A program made the position numbers and the translations under genes. The notes below the pieces were generated by a model. It was not told the DNA's origin. It saw nothing but the letters and a program-made list of their open reading frames with translations, and made no database searches. Below, one piece after another: positions 17,124 through 25,493 of a stretch of 64,000 nucleotides of DNA (within the stretch, counting starts at the first letter, position 1; each line of letters opens with the position of its first letter). The stretch covers positions 2,046,001 to 2,110,000 of the forward strand of contig BFBT01000001.1 in assembly GCA_003112755.1 (NCBI GenBank), read 5' to 3'. Origin of the DNA: Lawsonibacter asaccharolyticus (GTDB lineage: Bacteria; Bacillota; Clostridia; Oscillospirales; Oscillospiraceae).

Positions 17124-17993
17124 ATGCAGACCATTGGATTTATCGGCACCGGCATCATGGGACAGGGGATGATCCGCAATTTGATGAAGGCGGGCTACCC
17201 GGTCCAGATCTACAACCGCACCCGGAGCAAGGCAGAGGCACTGGAGCGGGAGGGAGCGGTCTGGAAGGACAGCGCCGCCCAGTGCGCCGCCGGCTGTGGG
17301 GTAGTCATCACCATCGTGGGCTATCCCCAGGACGTGGAGGAGGTCTATTTTGGCCCCGGGGGACTGCTGGAGTCCGCACAGCCCGGGACGGTGCTCATCG
17401 ACATGACCACCACCAGCCCCAAGCTGGCCCAGCGCATCTATGACCAGGCCCGGGAGAGGGGGCTGGACGCCCTGGACGCCCCGGTGTCCGGGGGAAATAC
17501 CGGCGCGGCCAACGGGACGCTGGCCATCATGGCCGGCGGCGATGAGGCCGTGTTCCAAAAGGTGCTGCCCGTGCTGGAGACCATGGGGGAGAACATCGTG
17601 CTGGAGGGAGGCCCGGGCGCGGGCCAGCACACCAAGATGGCCAACCAGATCGCCATCGCCGGGGCGCTGGCAGGGGTGTGCGAGGCGCTGACCTACGCCA
17701 AGCGGGCAGGCCTGGACCCGGCGCGGGTCTATGAGACCATCCGTACCGGAGCGGCCCGGAGCGGCCAGCTGGACATCATTGCCCCCAAGGTGCTCAACGG
17801 GGACTTTTCCGCCGCCTTCTATCTGCGGCATTTTGTAAAGGATATGGGGATCGCCAGCCAGGAGTGCCGGGACCGGGGCCTGGAGCTGGAGGTGCTGGAG
17901 CAGGTCCTGGCCGACTGCCGGCAGATCGAGGCGGAGGGCCATGGGGGTGAGGGGACCCAGGCCCTGATCCGCCACTACCCCTGGGCCGACTGA
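17124..17993 (+). CDS. Beta-hydroxyacid dehydrogenase (3-hydroxyisobutyrate dehydrogenase family)
   Basis: A 289-residue NAD(P)-dependent enzyme of the HIBADH/tartronate semialdehyde reductase family. The Rossmann start is IGFIGTGIMGQGMIRNLMKAGY. The substrate loop DAPVSGGNTGAANGTLAIMAGG and the catalytic lysine region GAGQHTKMANQIAIAG are intact, followed by GAARSGQLDIIAPKVLNGDF and FYLRHFVKDMGIA. The ATG at 17124 was chosen because everything upstream in this frame lacks family similarity. The actual substrate (2-hydroxy-3-oxopropionate, 3-hydroxyisobutyrate or succinic semialdehyde) cannot be told. gluQ starts within a few bases of its stop. Confidence 0.92.
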   Translation: MQTIGFIGTGIMGQGMIRNLMKAGYPVQIYNRTRSKAEALEREGAVWKDSAAQCAAGCGVVITIVGYPQDVEEVYFGPGGLLESAQPGTVLIDMTTTSPKLAQRIYDQARERGLDALDAPVSGGNTGAANGTLAIMAGGDEAVFQKVLPVLETMGENIVLEGGPGAGQHTKMANQIAIAGALAGVCEALTYAKRAGLDPARVYETIRTGAARSGQLDIIAPKVLNGDFSAAFYLRHFVKDMGIASQECRDRGLELEVLEQVLADCRQIEAEGHGGEGTQALIRHYPWAD

Positions 17994-18000
17994 GGTGGGC

Positions 18001-18912
18001 GTGCCGGTGACAGGGCGCTTTGCTCCCAGCCCCAGCGGGCGGATGCACCTGGGCAATTTGTGGTCCTCTCTTCTGGCCTGGCTGGCCGCCCGCAGCGCGG
18101 GGGGAAGGATGGTGCTCCGGCTGGAGGACCTGGACCCGGACCGCTGCACCCAGGCGTGGTGTGACCAGGTGATGCGGGACCTGGAGTGGCTGGGGCTGGA
18201 CTGGGACAACGAGCCGGTGTACCAGAGCCGGCGGACCCCGGCCTATGAGGCGGCCTTCCGGCAGCTGGAGGAGAAGAGGCTGGTCTATCCCTGCTTCTGC
18301 ACCCGGGCGGAGCGGATGGCGGCTTCCGCCCCCCACCGCTCGGATGGACAGGCGGTGTATGACGGGCGGTGCCGGCGGCTGACGGCGGAACAGCGGGAGG
18401 ATCTGGCCAGGCAGCGGAACCCCGCCTGGCGCTTGGCGGTGCCTGACCGTGCCGGCTCCTTCCGGGACCTGCTCCAGGGGATGTATGAGGAAAACCTGCT
18501 CCGGGACTGTGGAGACTTCATTCTGCGCCGGTCCGACGGGGTGTACGCCTACCAGCTGGCAGTGGTGGTGGACGACGCCTGGATGGGGGTGACCCAGGTG
18601 GTGCGGGGCAGCGATCTGCTCTCCTCCACCCCGCGGCAGCGGTATCTGCTGGAGCTGCTGGGCTGTCCCGCGCCGGAGTACGGCCATGTGCCCCTGCTGC
18701 TGGCCCCCGACGGCCGCCGCCTGGCCAAGCGGGACCGGGACCAGGAGTTGGGAGCCCTTCAGCAGCGGTTTACCGCCCGGGAGCTGGTGGGCCGGCTGGC
18801 CCATCTGGCGGGGCTGATCCCGGAGGCGGCCCCTGTATCCCCGGAAGAGCTGGTACCCCTGTTCGCCTGGGAGAAGCTGCCCCGGCGGGATATCGCCATG
18901 GAGCCCTGGTAA
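18001..18912 (+). CDS. gluQ: Glutamyl-Q tRNA(Asp) synthetase
   Basis: A truncated glutamyl-tRNA synthetase paralogue that attaches glutamate to the queuosine base of tRNA(Asp). It shows VTGRFAPSPSGRMHLGNLWSSLLAW with the HLGN version of the HIGH motif, RLEDLDPDRC, the zinc-site pattern CFCT..Y..RC, DDAWMGVTQVVRGSDLL and a LAKRD version of KMSKS. At about 303 residues it lacks the anticodon-binding domain, as the family does. Either GTG at 17995 or GTG at 18001 can start it; the second leaves PVTGRFAPSPSG near the N-terminus as in relatives. Coupled to the dehydrogenase upstream; a terminator follows. Confidence 0.92.
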   Translation: MPVTGRFAPSPSGRMHLGNLWSSLLAWLAARSAGGRMVLRLEDLDPDRCTQAWCDQVMRDLEWLGLDWDNEPVYQSRRTPAYEAAFRQLEEKRLVYPCFCTRAERMAASAPHRSDGQAVYDGRCRRLTAEQREDLARQRNPAWRLAVPDRAGSFRDLLQGMYEENLLRDCGDFILRRSDGVYAYQLAVVVDDAWMGVTQVVRGSDLLSSTPRQRYLLELLGCPAPEYGHVPLLLAPDGRRLAKRDRDQELGALQQRFTARELVGRLAHLAGLIPEAAPVSPEELVPLFAWEKLPRRDIAMEPW

Positions 18913-18916
18913 AAGA

Positions 18917-18945
18917 GGCGGCGGTCTCGTTTCGAGACCGCCGCC
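18917..18945. terminator. Terminator after gluQ
   Basis: Thirteen-base perfect arms (GGCGGCGGTCTCG and complement) with a three-base loop between convergent genes. Downstream U-richness is modest. Confidence 0.7.
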
Positions 18946-18956
18946 GTGCTCTCTGC

Positions 18957-19874
18957 TTACAGCAGGAAGAAGCGGACAAAGGCAAATCCGATGAGACCGA
19001 TGAGGCCGATCAGGACGTAGAGGAGAAAACGCTCCGCTGTCCCGGTCCCGGCACCCCAGCTCTGATCGATCTCCGGGTCCTCATACTCCTGCGTGATGTC
19101 CTCCCCCTCCTGGTCCAGCAGGAGAAAAGAGTCGGGGAGGCGGACATGCTCATCCGGGCCTGTCCCCAGGTCCAGCTGGTCCTTGGGGACAGCCAGGAGG
19201 AAGGTGTCCTCCTGCACCGGAAAGGTGACTGGGACCACCCGGTCCAGCCCCTGGGAGTCGTAGACCTCAAACTGGGCGGTGAAGCCATAGATCTCCCGGC
19301 AGCCCACCCCGGCGAAGAGCCAAAGGTCCTCGCTGCTATGGAGGAAGACCCCTCCGGTATAGGGGAAGGGGGAGTAGCTTGCGGAAACGAACTGATATTT
19401 TCCGTTGAGGCCCCGGTCCAGCTCCGCCACACCGTGGACGTTGTCCTCGCTGTCGGAGGTGAAGGACACATAGAGGGTGCCGTCCACCTCTGTGGCGGCC
19501 AGGGCCTCTATGGCGCAGCCCTCCAGATGATCGGTCCAGCCCAGATAGTCCTGGAGCCCCTGGGTGAGGGAGGGGAGGTCCCCACGCCAGTGGTACTCGC
19601 TGTCGTACACCAGAAAGATGAGGAGCAGGGCCACCACTGCCGACAGGACGGCGGCGATCAGCCGGGTGCGCTTCACCTTTTTTAGAAAGGCCAGAGCACG
19701 CTTGGGGGCCCGCACCACCGGCAGGCTGGCCTGCATAGCCTCCCGGTGCCGACGGCACTCCGGACACTCCTCCAGGTGGGCCTCCACCTGCCGGGTGGTC
19801 TCCTCCTCTGTCAGCCCCTCCAGGTAGGCGGGCAGCAGGTCCCGTACCACGCAGCAGTCCAGTTTATGTTCCAT
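18957..19874 (-). CDS. Anti-sigma factor with zinc-finger (zf-HC2) domain
   Basis: A 305-residue membrane anti-sigma factor. The N-terminal ZAS-type zinc motif is His33-x3-Cys37-x2-Cys40 (EAHLEECPECRRH), preceded by CCVVRDLLPAYLEGL. A membrane helix lies at about 70-90 (LIAAVLSAVVALLLIFLVY), a long outer domain with no recognised fold follows (VDGTLYVSFTSDSEDNVHGVAEL, HSSEDLWLFAGVGC), and a second helix closes the protein (LLYVLIGLIGLIGFAFVRFFLL). Its start overlaps the sigma gene by 11 bases. Two membrane helices would place both ends in the cytoplasm. Confidence 0.85.
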   Translation of the reverse strand: MEHKLDCCVVRDLLPAYLEGLTEEETTRQVEAHLEECPECRRHREAMQASLPVVRAPKRALAFLKKVKRTRLIAAVLSAVVALLLIFLVYDSEYHWRGDLPSLTQGLQDYLGWTDHLEGCAIEALAATEVDGTLYVSFTSDSEDNVHGVAELDRGLNGKYQFVSASYSPFPYTGGVFLHSSEDLWLFAGVGCREIYGFTAQFEVYDSQGLDRVVPVTFPVQEDTFLLAVPKDQLDLGTGPDEHVRLPDSFLLLDQEGEDITQEYEDPEIDQSWGAGTGTAERFLLYVLIGLIGLIGFAFVRFFLL

Positions 19875-20367
19875 CCCTGTCACCTCCCATGATCCGAGCC
19901 AGCTCCTCTTTTCCCCGGTAGAACCGGACCCTGGCCCATACCTCGCTCCGGTCCAGGATGTCCCCGATGTCTCGGAAGGAGAAGTCACCGGCCAGCCGCA
20001 GATGGATGACCTCCCGGGTGTCCGGGTCCAGCTGCTGCATGGCCCGGTACAGGGCCAGCCGGCCCTCCCGCTGCTCCGTCTCCTGCGCTGGATCGTCGGG
20101 GGCGGCCTGACCGGCCAGGTGCTCCTCCTCCAGGGGAACGTTCCGCTTCCGCCGCTCCAGCTCCTTGTACCACAGCCGCTTGGCGATGGCGCACAGCCAT
20201 ACCTGAGGCGTGCAGTCCCCGCGGAAGGAGCCCAGCTGTCGGAGGGCCTGGCAGAAGGTCTCCTGGCACAGCTCCTCCGCCAGGTCAGCGTCCCGGCACA
20301 GGGAGAAGAGATAGCGGTACACCAGCTGGGCGTGCTGTTCGTACAGGTCTTCACCCCGGTGGGCCAT
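19864..20367 (-). CDS. ECF-type RNA polymerase sigma factor
   Basis: A 167-residue sigma factor. Region 2: YEQHAQLVYRYLFSLCRDADLAEELCQETFCQALRQLGSFRG..PQVWLCAIAKRLWYKELERRKR. Region 4: RLALYRAMQQLDPDTREVIHLRLAGDFSFRDIGDILDRSEVWARVRFYRGKEELAR. The gene overlaps its zinc-finger anti-sigma partner by 11 bases. Upstream, TGTAACG near 20425 on the minus strand resembles the -35 of ECF-type promoters, hinting at autoregulation, although no matching -10 is clear. Confidence 0.9.
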   Translation of the reverse strand: MAHRGEDLYEQHAQLVYRYLFSLCRDADLAEELCQETFCQALRQLGSFRGDCTPQVWLCAIAKRLWYKELERRKRNVPLEEEHLAGQAAPDDPAQETEQREGRLALYRAMQQLDPDTREVIHLRLAGDFSFRDIGDILDRSEVWARVRFYRGKEELARIMGGDRDGT

Positions 20368-20496
20368 GGCGGTCGCCTCCTTCCGTGTCCTTCTATCTAT
20401 TGGTCCCAGGGACGGGACATTCGTTACAGGATCTGAGCGGAAAATTTTGGGACGCGCCCAGGCTCCTGATGGGGGACGGCCTTTTAGATATCAGAG

Positions 20497-20522
20497 AGGG
20501 GGCCGGCGTCCGCCGGCCCCCT
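20497..20522. terminator. Terminator hairpin after the mini-metallopeptidase gene
   Basis: Twelve-base perfect arms (AGGGGGCCGGCG and complement) with a two-base turn, located just past the stop of the minus-strand metallopeptidase gene. No long T-run follows. Confidence 0.55.
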
Positions 20523-20529
20523 CCGTCTG

Positions 20530-20907
20530 CTATGTGTCGCCGTAGATCTCCCGGGCCTGACGGAGAAATTCGGCGTCTTTGTCATCCAGGGCGTGAAGGC
20601 CGGCCGTCTCCTCCATGTGGTGGGTGAACTCGTGAGCCACCGTGGCGAAGAGCTCATCCTTCCACCCCTCCTCGTCCTCCTCCGGGAGCAGGGCGGCAAA
20701 GGAGCCGTAGTATAGGACGATGTACCGGCCCAGCATATCATGGCAGTATTCCCCCATGATGTACATCTCACCGGGGGGGAAATCAGGGTCAGGCAGGGCC
20801 GCCTCCTCCAGCTGGATGCCGCCGTCCAGCTCCTCAAAGAAGGCGTCGGGGAATTCCCCGACGATCTCCTCCAGCCAGTCCCCCATCTGCTCGTAAGTCG
20901 GTATCAT
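20530..20907 (-). CDS. Metallopeptidase-family (minimal zincin) protein
   Basis: A 125-residue protein of the short zincin-like family (PF06262 type). The zinc motif His92-Glu93-x-x-His96 sits in TVAHEFTHHMEE near the C-terminus, and the family strand GEMYIMGEYCHDMLGRYIVLYYGSF precedes it. YEQMGDWLEEIVGEFPDAFFEEL is the typical N-terminal helix pair. Members are small cytoplasmic proteins without a proven substrate. The ATG at 20907 is preferred (CAGGAG upstream); longer starts add unrelated residues. Confidence 0.85.
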   Translation of the reverse strand: MIPTYEQMGDWLEEIVGEFPDAFFEELDGGIQLEEAALPDPDFPPGEMYIMGEYCHDMLGRYIVLYYGSFAALLPEEDEEGWKDELFATVAHEFTHHMEETAGLHALDDKDAEFLRQAREIYGDT

Positions 20908-20991
20908 AGGCCGCTCCTGTCCCCGGGGAGGGGCTGCCCAGCCCGGTAGATTTGAGACCATGATACCACGGGCGCCGGGGAAAAACAAGGG

Positions 20992-21771
20992 TCAGACTCC
21001 CAGGGCGAGGGAGATGAGCAGGTCCTGGAGCCATACAGGGGCTGCAGCGGCGGCCTGGCGGATGGCGGCTGTCACCGCGGCGGGGTCGGCCCCAGGGCCG
21101 AAGGTGAGAGCGCCGGAGGCGGCCTGGCTCCCGATGGCCAGGGGAGCGGAGGCGGAGCCGCCGATGGCGATCTGGGTGCCCACCGCCCCGCCGCCCACTG
21201 CGTAGGCGCCGAAGGAGCCGCCTCCCACGGACAGCAGGCCGATGGCCCCGCCGCCCAGGGCGGCCAGTCCCACCGCACAGGCCCCAATGGCGATGCCGCC
21301 CACGGACATCCCGCCCAGGGCCAGCAGCAGGCCCAGGGAGACCCCGCCCAAGCTGAACAGTCCCAGGGAGATGCCGCCCAGGGCGAAGAGCCCAACCGCC
21401 ACGTTGCCCACGGCGAAGATCCCCTTGGCCACGCCGAAGCCCCGATCCCCCAGGCGGACGTGGACCAGAGGCAGGCCGAACAGGGTGCGCTGGCTCTTAT
21501 ACTCATAGTGCCAGCGAGGGTAATAGTTGTGGTTGATAATGGTGGTGGGGACTTCCTGGGCATAGGGCTCCGGCTCCCGGCCGGTGACCAGATAGTCCAG
21601 CGTGACATTGAAATATCGGGCCAGGGCGGCCAGGTTGTCCATGTCCGGCCGGCTGCTGCCGGCCTCCCATTTCTGGACCGCCTGCCGGGTCACCCCCAGC
21701 AGATCGGCCAGCCCCTCCTGACTCAGCCCTGCTTTTTTCCGCAACTCATAGAGACGGTTTTGAAATTCCAT
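20992..21771 (-). CDS. XRE-family regulator with glycine-rich repeat domain
   Basis: A 259-residue two-part protein. Residues 1-68 are a Cro/CI-type helix-turn-helix (LYELRKKAGLSQEGLADLLGVTRQAVQKWEAGSSRPDMDNLAALARYFNVTLDYLVTG). From about residue 110 to 235 the protein is a run of short units in which a glycine recurs every five to eight residues with small or aliphatic residues between (VAVGLFALGGISLGLFSLGG, then GGMSVGGIAIGACAVGLAALGG). This would suit a tightly packed beta-solenoid or a membrane-associated bundle. Ligand and targets are unknown. AGGAGG lies eight bases before the ATG. Confidence 0.82.
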   Translation of the reverse strand: MEFQNRLYELRKKAGLSQEGLADLLGVTRQAVQKWEAGSSRPDMDNLAALARYFNVTLDYLVTGREPEPYAQEVPTTIINHNYYPRWHYEYKSQRTLFGLPLVHVRLGDRGFGVAKGIFAVGNVAVGLFALGGISLGLFSLGGVSLGLLLALGGMSVGGIAIGACAVGLAALGGGAIGLLSVGGGSFGAYAVGGGAVGTQIAIGGSASAPLAIGSQAASGALTFGPGADPAAVTAAIRQAAAAAPVWLQDLLISLALGV

Positions 21772-22108
21772 AGGGACTCCTCCTGGATCAAGTGATAAGA
21801 CCGGCCGGCACGCCCCGGCGGCAAGAAGACCTTAGCAAAAAGAGGCGGACAGGGCAACCAAAAGAGGCATACAATTTGACAACTAACAGTTGCATCCGGG
21901 ATTTTTTCAACTTTTTGGTCCAAAAACGGGAAAAGAGACAAACGTCCGCCGGGGCTTATCTTACCACAGCACACCGGGCTTGACAAGCGCGGTGGGCGGA
22001 CAGAGCACGGGGAAAGGATTGACAAACACGATGCAGACCGCTAGACTGGGGAAGATGAAGTCCCGGGTGCTGGCGGCCCCGTGGCGTGAGATCGGGAGGA
22101 GAGCGCGG

Positions 22109-23056
22109 ATGGAAGTGAGCTGGCTGCTGGTGCAGCAGATCGCCAGCATGGTGCTGATGGGTCTGGCCGGCTATGGTGTGGGAAAACTGAAGCTGATCAC
22201 AGGGGAGCAGAGCCGGGTGCTCTCCTGCATGTGTATCTATCTGGCGGTGCCGTGCAGCCTGATGACCTCCTTCAACACGGCCATGGAGGCGGACAAGCTG
22301 ACCGGCCTGCTGCTGGCCCTGGGGGCGGCAGTGCTGCTCCACCTGCTCTACCTGGCGCTCAATGGCTTGATGAACCGGAGCGGGCACGGACTTGCCCCGG
22401 AGGAGCAGGCGTCCGTGATCTACAACAATGCAGGCAACCTGATCCTGCCCATGGTAATGGCCATTCTGGGGCAGGAGTATGTGATCTACACCAGCGTCTA
22501 TATCCTGGTGCAGAACATCCTGATGTGGACCCATGGCCAGAAGCTGATGGGGGGTGCCCAGCAGTTTGATTGGAAAAAGATCGTGACCACACCCGCCATC
22601 GCCGCCATCCTGGCGGGACTGGCGCTGTTCATCACCGGGCTGCGCCTGCCGGGGCCTCTGGTCACCGCCATGGAGGGGCTGGGCAGCTGCATGGCACCCC
22701 TGAGCATGCTGGTGATCGGGATCTTGTTTTCTGAGCTGGACCTGAAGCGGGTGCTCTGTCAGGGGCGCATCTACTGGGTGGCGGGGCTGCGTCTGCTGGT
22801 CTACCCCCTGCTCTCCATGGCGGTGCTCCTGGCCCTGCGGGTGCTGTGGCCCCACAGCGACGGGGACAACGTGCTGCTGGTCAGCCTTCTGTGCGCCATT
22901 GGGCCGGCGGCCTCCGCCATCACTCAGATGGCCCAGCTCTACCACAACCCCAACAGTGGGTATGTCTCTTCCATCAATGTGCTCACCACCCTGCTGTGCG
23001 CGGTGACCATGCCGGTAATGGTACTGCTGTTTCAGCTGGGACTGGACCTGCTGTGA
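22109..23056 (+). CDS. AEC (auxin efflux carrier) family transporter
   Basis: A 315-residue inner-membrane carrier with about ten hydrophobic segments, in two five-helix halves. Typical features are the opening VLMGLAGYGVGKLKLITGEQSRVLSCMCIYLAVPCSLMTSF, the mid NNAGNLILPMVMAILGQEYVIYTSVYILVQNILMWTHG and the closing ITQMAQLYHNPNSGYVSSINVLTTLLCAVTMPVM. Bacterial members move malate, malonate or other dicarboxylates. The ATG at 22109 has GGGAGGAG upstream; extensions to 21890 are unsupported. It stands alone, with a terminator after it. Confidence 0.88.
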   Translation: MEVSWLLVQQIASMVLMGLAGYGVGKLKLITGEQSRVLSCMCIYLAVPCSLMTSFNTAMEADKLTGLLLALGAAVLLHLLYLALNGLMNRSGHGLAPEEQASVIYNNAGNLILPMVMAILGQEYVIYTSVYILVQNILMWTHGQKLMGGAQQFDWKKIVTTPAIAAILAGLALFITGLRLPGPLVTAMEGLGSCMAPLSMLVIGILFSELDLKRVLCQGRIYWVAGLRLLVYPLLSMAVLLALRVLWPHSDGDNVLLVSLLCAIGPAASAITQMAQLYHNPNSGYVSSINVLTTLLCAVTMPVMVLLFQLGLDLL

Positions 23057-23100
23057 GCAGAGGGCCGGGGCTTTTCCGGAGACCTGAGATCAGAAAAAAG

Positions 23101-23132
23101 CGCCTGGACCTCCTTTCTCAGAGGTCCAGGCG
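23101..23132. terminator. Bidirectional terminator between AEC transporter and HAD gene
   Basis: Twelve-base perfect arms (CGCCTGGACCTC and complement), flanked by AAAAAAG on the left and TCTTTTT on the right, so it serves both convergent genes. Confidence 0.9.
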
Positions 23133-23144
23133 TATCTTTTTGGT

Positions 23145-23813
23145 TCAGTCCAGCTCCTTTGCCAGACGGTCCCGCAGCTGGAGCAGGGAGTCGAAGCGCC
23201 CCCAGAGGAGGGGCTCCAGCTCAGGAGTGGGGGGCAGCAGGTCGGGGACCATGGCCACCCGCATCCCCGCCCGGGAGGCGGAGAGGATGCCGTTTCGGGA
23301 GTCCTCCACCGCCACAGTGCGCTCCGGGGTGGTCCCCAGGGCCCTGCAGGCCATAAGGTAGATCTCCGGGTCAGGCTTGCTGTGCGCCACCTGATCCCCG
23401 GTGATGATGGCGGAAAAACAGGGACCCAGGCCGGTCATCTCCATCCGCCGCTCTGTCCGGGGGCGGCCGGTGGAGGTGGCCAGGGCGGTGGGGACGCCCC
23501 GGCTCCGCAGCAGCTCCAGCACCTCCCCCACGCCGGGCTTCATAGGGACGCCCTCCGTCTCCATCCGGGCCTGGGAGCGGGCGGAACAGGCCGCCATAAA
23601 TGCGTCCTTGGGAAACTCCGCCCCAAAGAGATCTTCCATTTTCTGAAAAATGTCGGCACGGTTCTGGCCCACGAACTCCAGATAGGCTTCTCCCACCTGG
23701 GGCCAGCCCATTTCCCGGCTGACGGCCAGCCAGGTCTGCTGGGTGAGACGCTCGGTGTCGAACAGCACCCCGTCTACATCAAAGACGACGCCTTCTATCT
23801 TCAAGCCGGTCAT
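23145..23813 (-). CDS. HAD-family hydrolase (beta-phosphoglucomutase-like)
   Basis: A 222-residue HAD phosphatase/phosphoglucomutase-like enzyme. Motif I is VVFDVDGVLFDTE at residues 9-21. The helical cap follows, then motif II ALATSTGRPRTERRM, motif III lysine in QVAHSKPDPEIYLMA, and motif IV VAVEDSRNGILSASRAGM. Its start overlaps the purD stop by four bases, making it the last gene of the purine cluster. The substrate is unknown; a sugar phosphate or nucleotide is possible. Confidence 0.9.
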   Translation of the reverse strand: MTGLKIEGVVFDVDGVLFDTERLTQQTWLAVSREMGWPQVGEAYLEFVGQNRADIFQKMEDLFGAEFPKDAFMAACSARSQARMETEGVPMKPGVGEVLELLRSRGVPTALATSTGRPRTERRMEMTGLGPCFSAIITGDQVAHSKPDPEIYLMACRALGTTPERTVAVEDSRNGILSASRAGMRVAMVPDLLPPTPELEPLLWGRFDSLLQLRDRLAKELD

Positions 23814-25066
23814 ACCTTCCCAATGTCCGTGCGGAAGTGCATGTCCTGGAAGGAGATGGGTTTGCAGGCGGCGTAGGCTTTTTTGATGGCTTCCTCCAGG
23901 TCTCCGCCCACGGCAGTCACTCCCAGCACCCGGCCGCCGGCGGTGAGGACGGTCCCGTCCTCACCCAGCTTGGTGCCGGCGTGGAACACCGTGGCCAGCT
24001 TTCCGGCTGCCTCCAGACCGGAGATGGGGTAGCCGCTCTGGTACTTCACCGGGTAGCCGCCTGAGGCCAGCACGATGCAGCAGGAGGCGCCGGGCTTCCA
24101 GCGGATGTCCATCTGGTCCAGGGTGCCGTCCACACAGGCTTGGAAAATGTCCATCAGGTCGGTGTCCAGCATGGACAAGAGGGGCTGGGTCTCCGGGTCG
24201 CCGAAGCGGGCGTTGTACTCCACCACCTTCGGGCCGTCCTGAGTGAGCATCAGGCCGAAGTAGATGACTCCCTTGAAGGGCCTGCCCTCCGCCTTCATGG
24301 CGGCCACTGTGGGCAGGAAGATCTCCTTCATGCAGCGCTCGGCGATCTCCGGGGTGTACTTGGGGGAGGGGCAGAAGGCGCCCATGCCGCCGGTGTTGGG
24401 GCCCTGATTGCCGTCGTAGGCCCGCTTGTGGTCCTGGCTGGACAGCATGGGGACCAGGTGCTCCCCGTCGCAGAAGGCCAGCACAGTCACCTCGGGACCC
24501 ACCATGCACTCCTCGATGACCACGGTGGAGCCGGAGGCACCGAATTTGTGGTCCTGCATCATGGAACGCACGGCCTCCTCGGCCTCCTCCACAGTGGCGG
24601 CCACCACCACGCCCTTGCCCAGGGCAAGGCCGTCCGCCTTCACCACGATGGGGGCCCCCTGCGCCCGGACATAGGCCAGGGCTCCATCCATATCGGTGAA
24701 AGTTTCGTATTTGGCGGTGGGGATGTGGTACTTCTTCATCAGCTCTTTGGAGAAAGCCTTGCTGGCCTCAATGACAGCGGCGTTGGCCCGGGGGCCGAAG
24801 GCGGGGATCCCCGCCGCCTCCAGGGCGTCCACCATGCCCAGGGCCAGGGGGTCGTCCGGGGCCACCATGACGAAGTCCATCGCGTGCTCCTTGGCCCAGG
24901 CCACCATGGCCTCCACGTCCGTGGCCTTGATGGGCACGCACTGGGCCACCTGGGCGATGCCCCCGTTGCCAGGGGCGCAGTACAGCTCGGTCACCTTGGG
25001 ACTCTGAGCCAGCTTCCAGCAGATGGCGTGCTCACGGCCGCCTCCGCCGACGACTAATGCCTTCAT
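23810..25066 (-). CDS. purD: Phosphoribosylamine--glycine ligase
   Basis: A 418-residue ATP-grasp enzyme joining phosphoribosylamine and glycine to GAR, the second step of purine synthesis. It opens ALVVGGGGREHAICWKL and shows NGGIAQVAQ, HAMDFVMVAPDDPLALGMVDAL, GPRANAAVIEASKAFSKELM, PIVVKADGLALGKGVVVA and the metal-binding VVEYNARFGDPETQ. The ATG at 25066 was chosen because GAAAGG lies upstream and the residues fit the family N-terminus. It is separated from the AICAR transformylase gene by an inserted repeat element carrying a four-helix-bundle gene. Confidence 0.97.
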   Translation of the reverse strand: MKALVVGGGGREHAICWKLAQSPKVTELYCAPGNGGIAQVAQCVPIKATDVEAMVAWAKEHAMDFVMVAPDDPLALGMVDALEAAGIPAFGPRANAAVIEASKAFSKELMKKYHIPTAKYETFTDMDGALAYVRAQGAPIVVKADGLALGKGVVVAATVEEAEEAVRSMMQDHKFGASGSTVVIEECMVGPEVTVLAFCDGEHLVPMLSSQDHKRAYDGNQGPNTGGMGAFCPSPKYTPEIAERCMKEIFLPTVAAMKAEGRPFKGVIYFGLMLTQDGPKVVEYNARFGDPETQPLLSMLDTDLMDIFQACVDGTLDQMDIRWKPGASCCIVLASGGYPVKYQSGYPISGLEAAGKLATVFHAGTKLGEDGTVLTAGGRVLGVTAVGGDLEEAIKKAYAACKPISFQDMHFRTDIGKV

Positions 25067-25086
25067 AAAAACACGACCTTTCAGCA

Positions 25087-25490
25087 AGTTAGGAATTAGA
25101 AGTTAGGAATTGTTCCGTCACGGACAGACTTTGTGATGGAGGAGAGCAGTTTTCTCAATTCTTCGCAGTCCGAATGGAGAGAGTCATATTCAGTGCGGGA
25201 AATGTAGTCGCAGGAATAGAGCAGTTCCAGCCAGTAGAGAGTCTCCGCACATTCCTTCAAGGCAATGTACAGTTTATTTAAGAAGTCCTTCCGGCTGCTT
25301 CCGTACTGAGCCTCTGCGATATTAGCGCCAATGCTGGTGCCGCTGCGCAGCATCTGCTTGGAGAGGACATATTCCTTCTTCTCCTCCGATAAATATCGGT
25401 AAGCAAAGACAATGCGCTTGGCAAAAGCAAGGCTTTTGGGCATCAGGATACGTTCGCTGCTCATAAATTCCTAACTCCTCATTCCTAATT
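25087..25490. repeat. Inverted-repeat element carrying the four-helix-bundle gene
   Basis: A left end at 25087-25111 (TTAGGAATTAGAAGTTAGG core) and a right end at 25466-25490 (CCTAACTCCTCATTCCTAA core) are inverted copies of each other, matching at 21 of 25 positions. They tightly enclose one ORF. Similar ends without an ORF occur at 28463-28589 and, more decayed, at 50409-50500. The arrangement looks like a mobile or mobilised unit inside the purine cluster. Confidence 0.7.
25096..25464 (-). CDS. Four-helix-bundle protein (23S rRNA intervening-sequence type)
   Basis: A 122-residue helical protein of the four-helix-bundle family first seen inside 23S rRNA intervening sequences. Family blocks are SLAFAKRIVFAYRYLSEEKKEYVLSKQMLRSGTSIGANIAEAQYGSSRKDFLNKLYIALKECAETLYWLELL, with the conserved RS..SIGANIAE and S..DF..KL..A..E..E..YWL patterns. 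Biochemical role unproven; binding of nucleic acid is suspected. It is AT-richer than its neighbours, lies between AICAR transformylase and purD, and is flanked by inverted repeats, so it is clearly an insertion that leaves the operon readable. Confidence 0.88.
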   Translation of the reverse strand: MSSERILMPKSLAFAKRIVFAYRYLSEEKKEYVLSKQMLRSGTSIGANIAEAQYGSSRKDFLNKLYIALKECAETLYWLELLYSCDYISRTEYDSLHSDCEELRKLLSSITKSVRDGTIPNF

Positions 25491-25493
25491 GAA

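Noticed and set aside
23145..23813. HAD gene as a dedicated purine enzyme
   Set aside because: It overlaps purD by four bases, but its motifs fit the broad beta-phosphoglucomutase-like group and no purine-specific residue pattern is visible.
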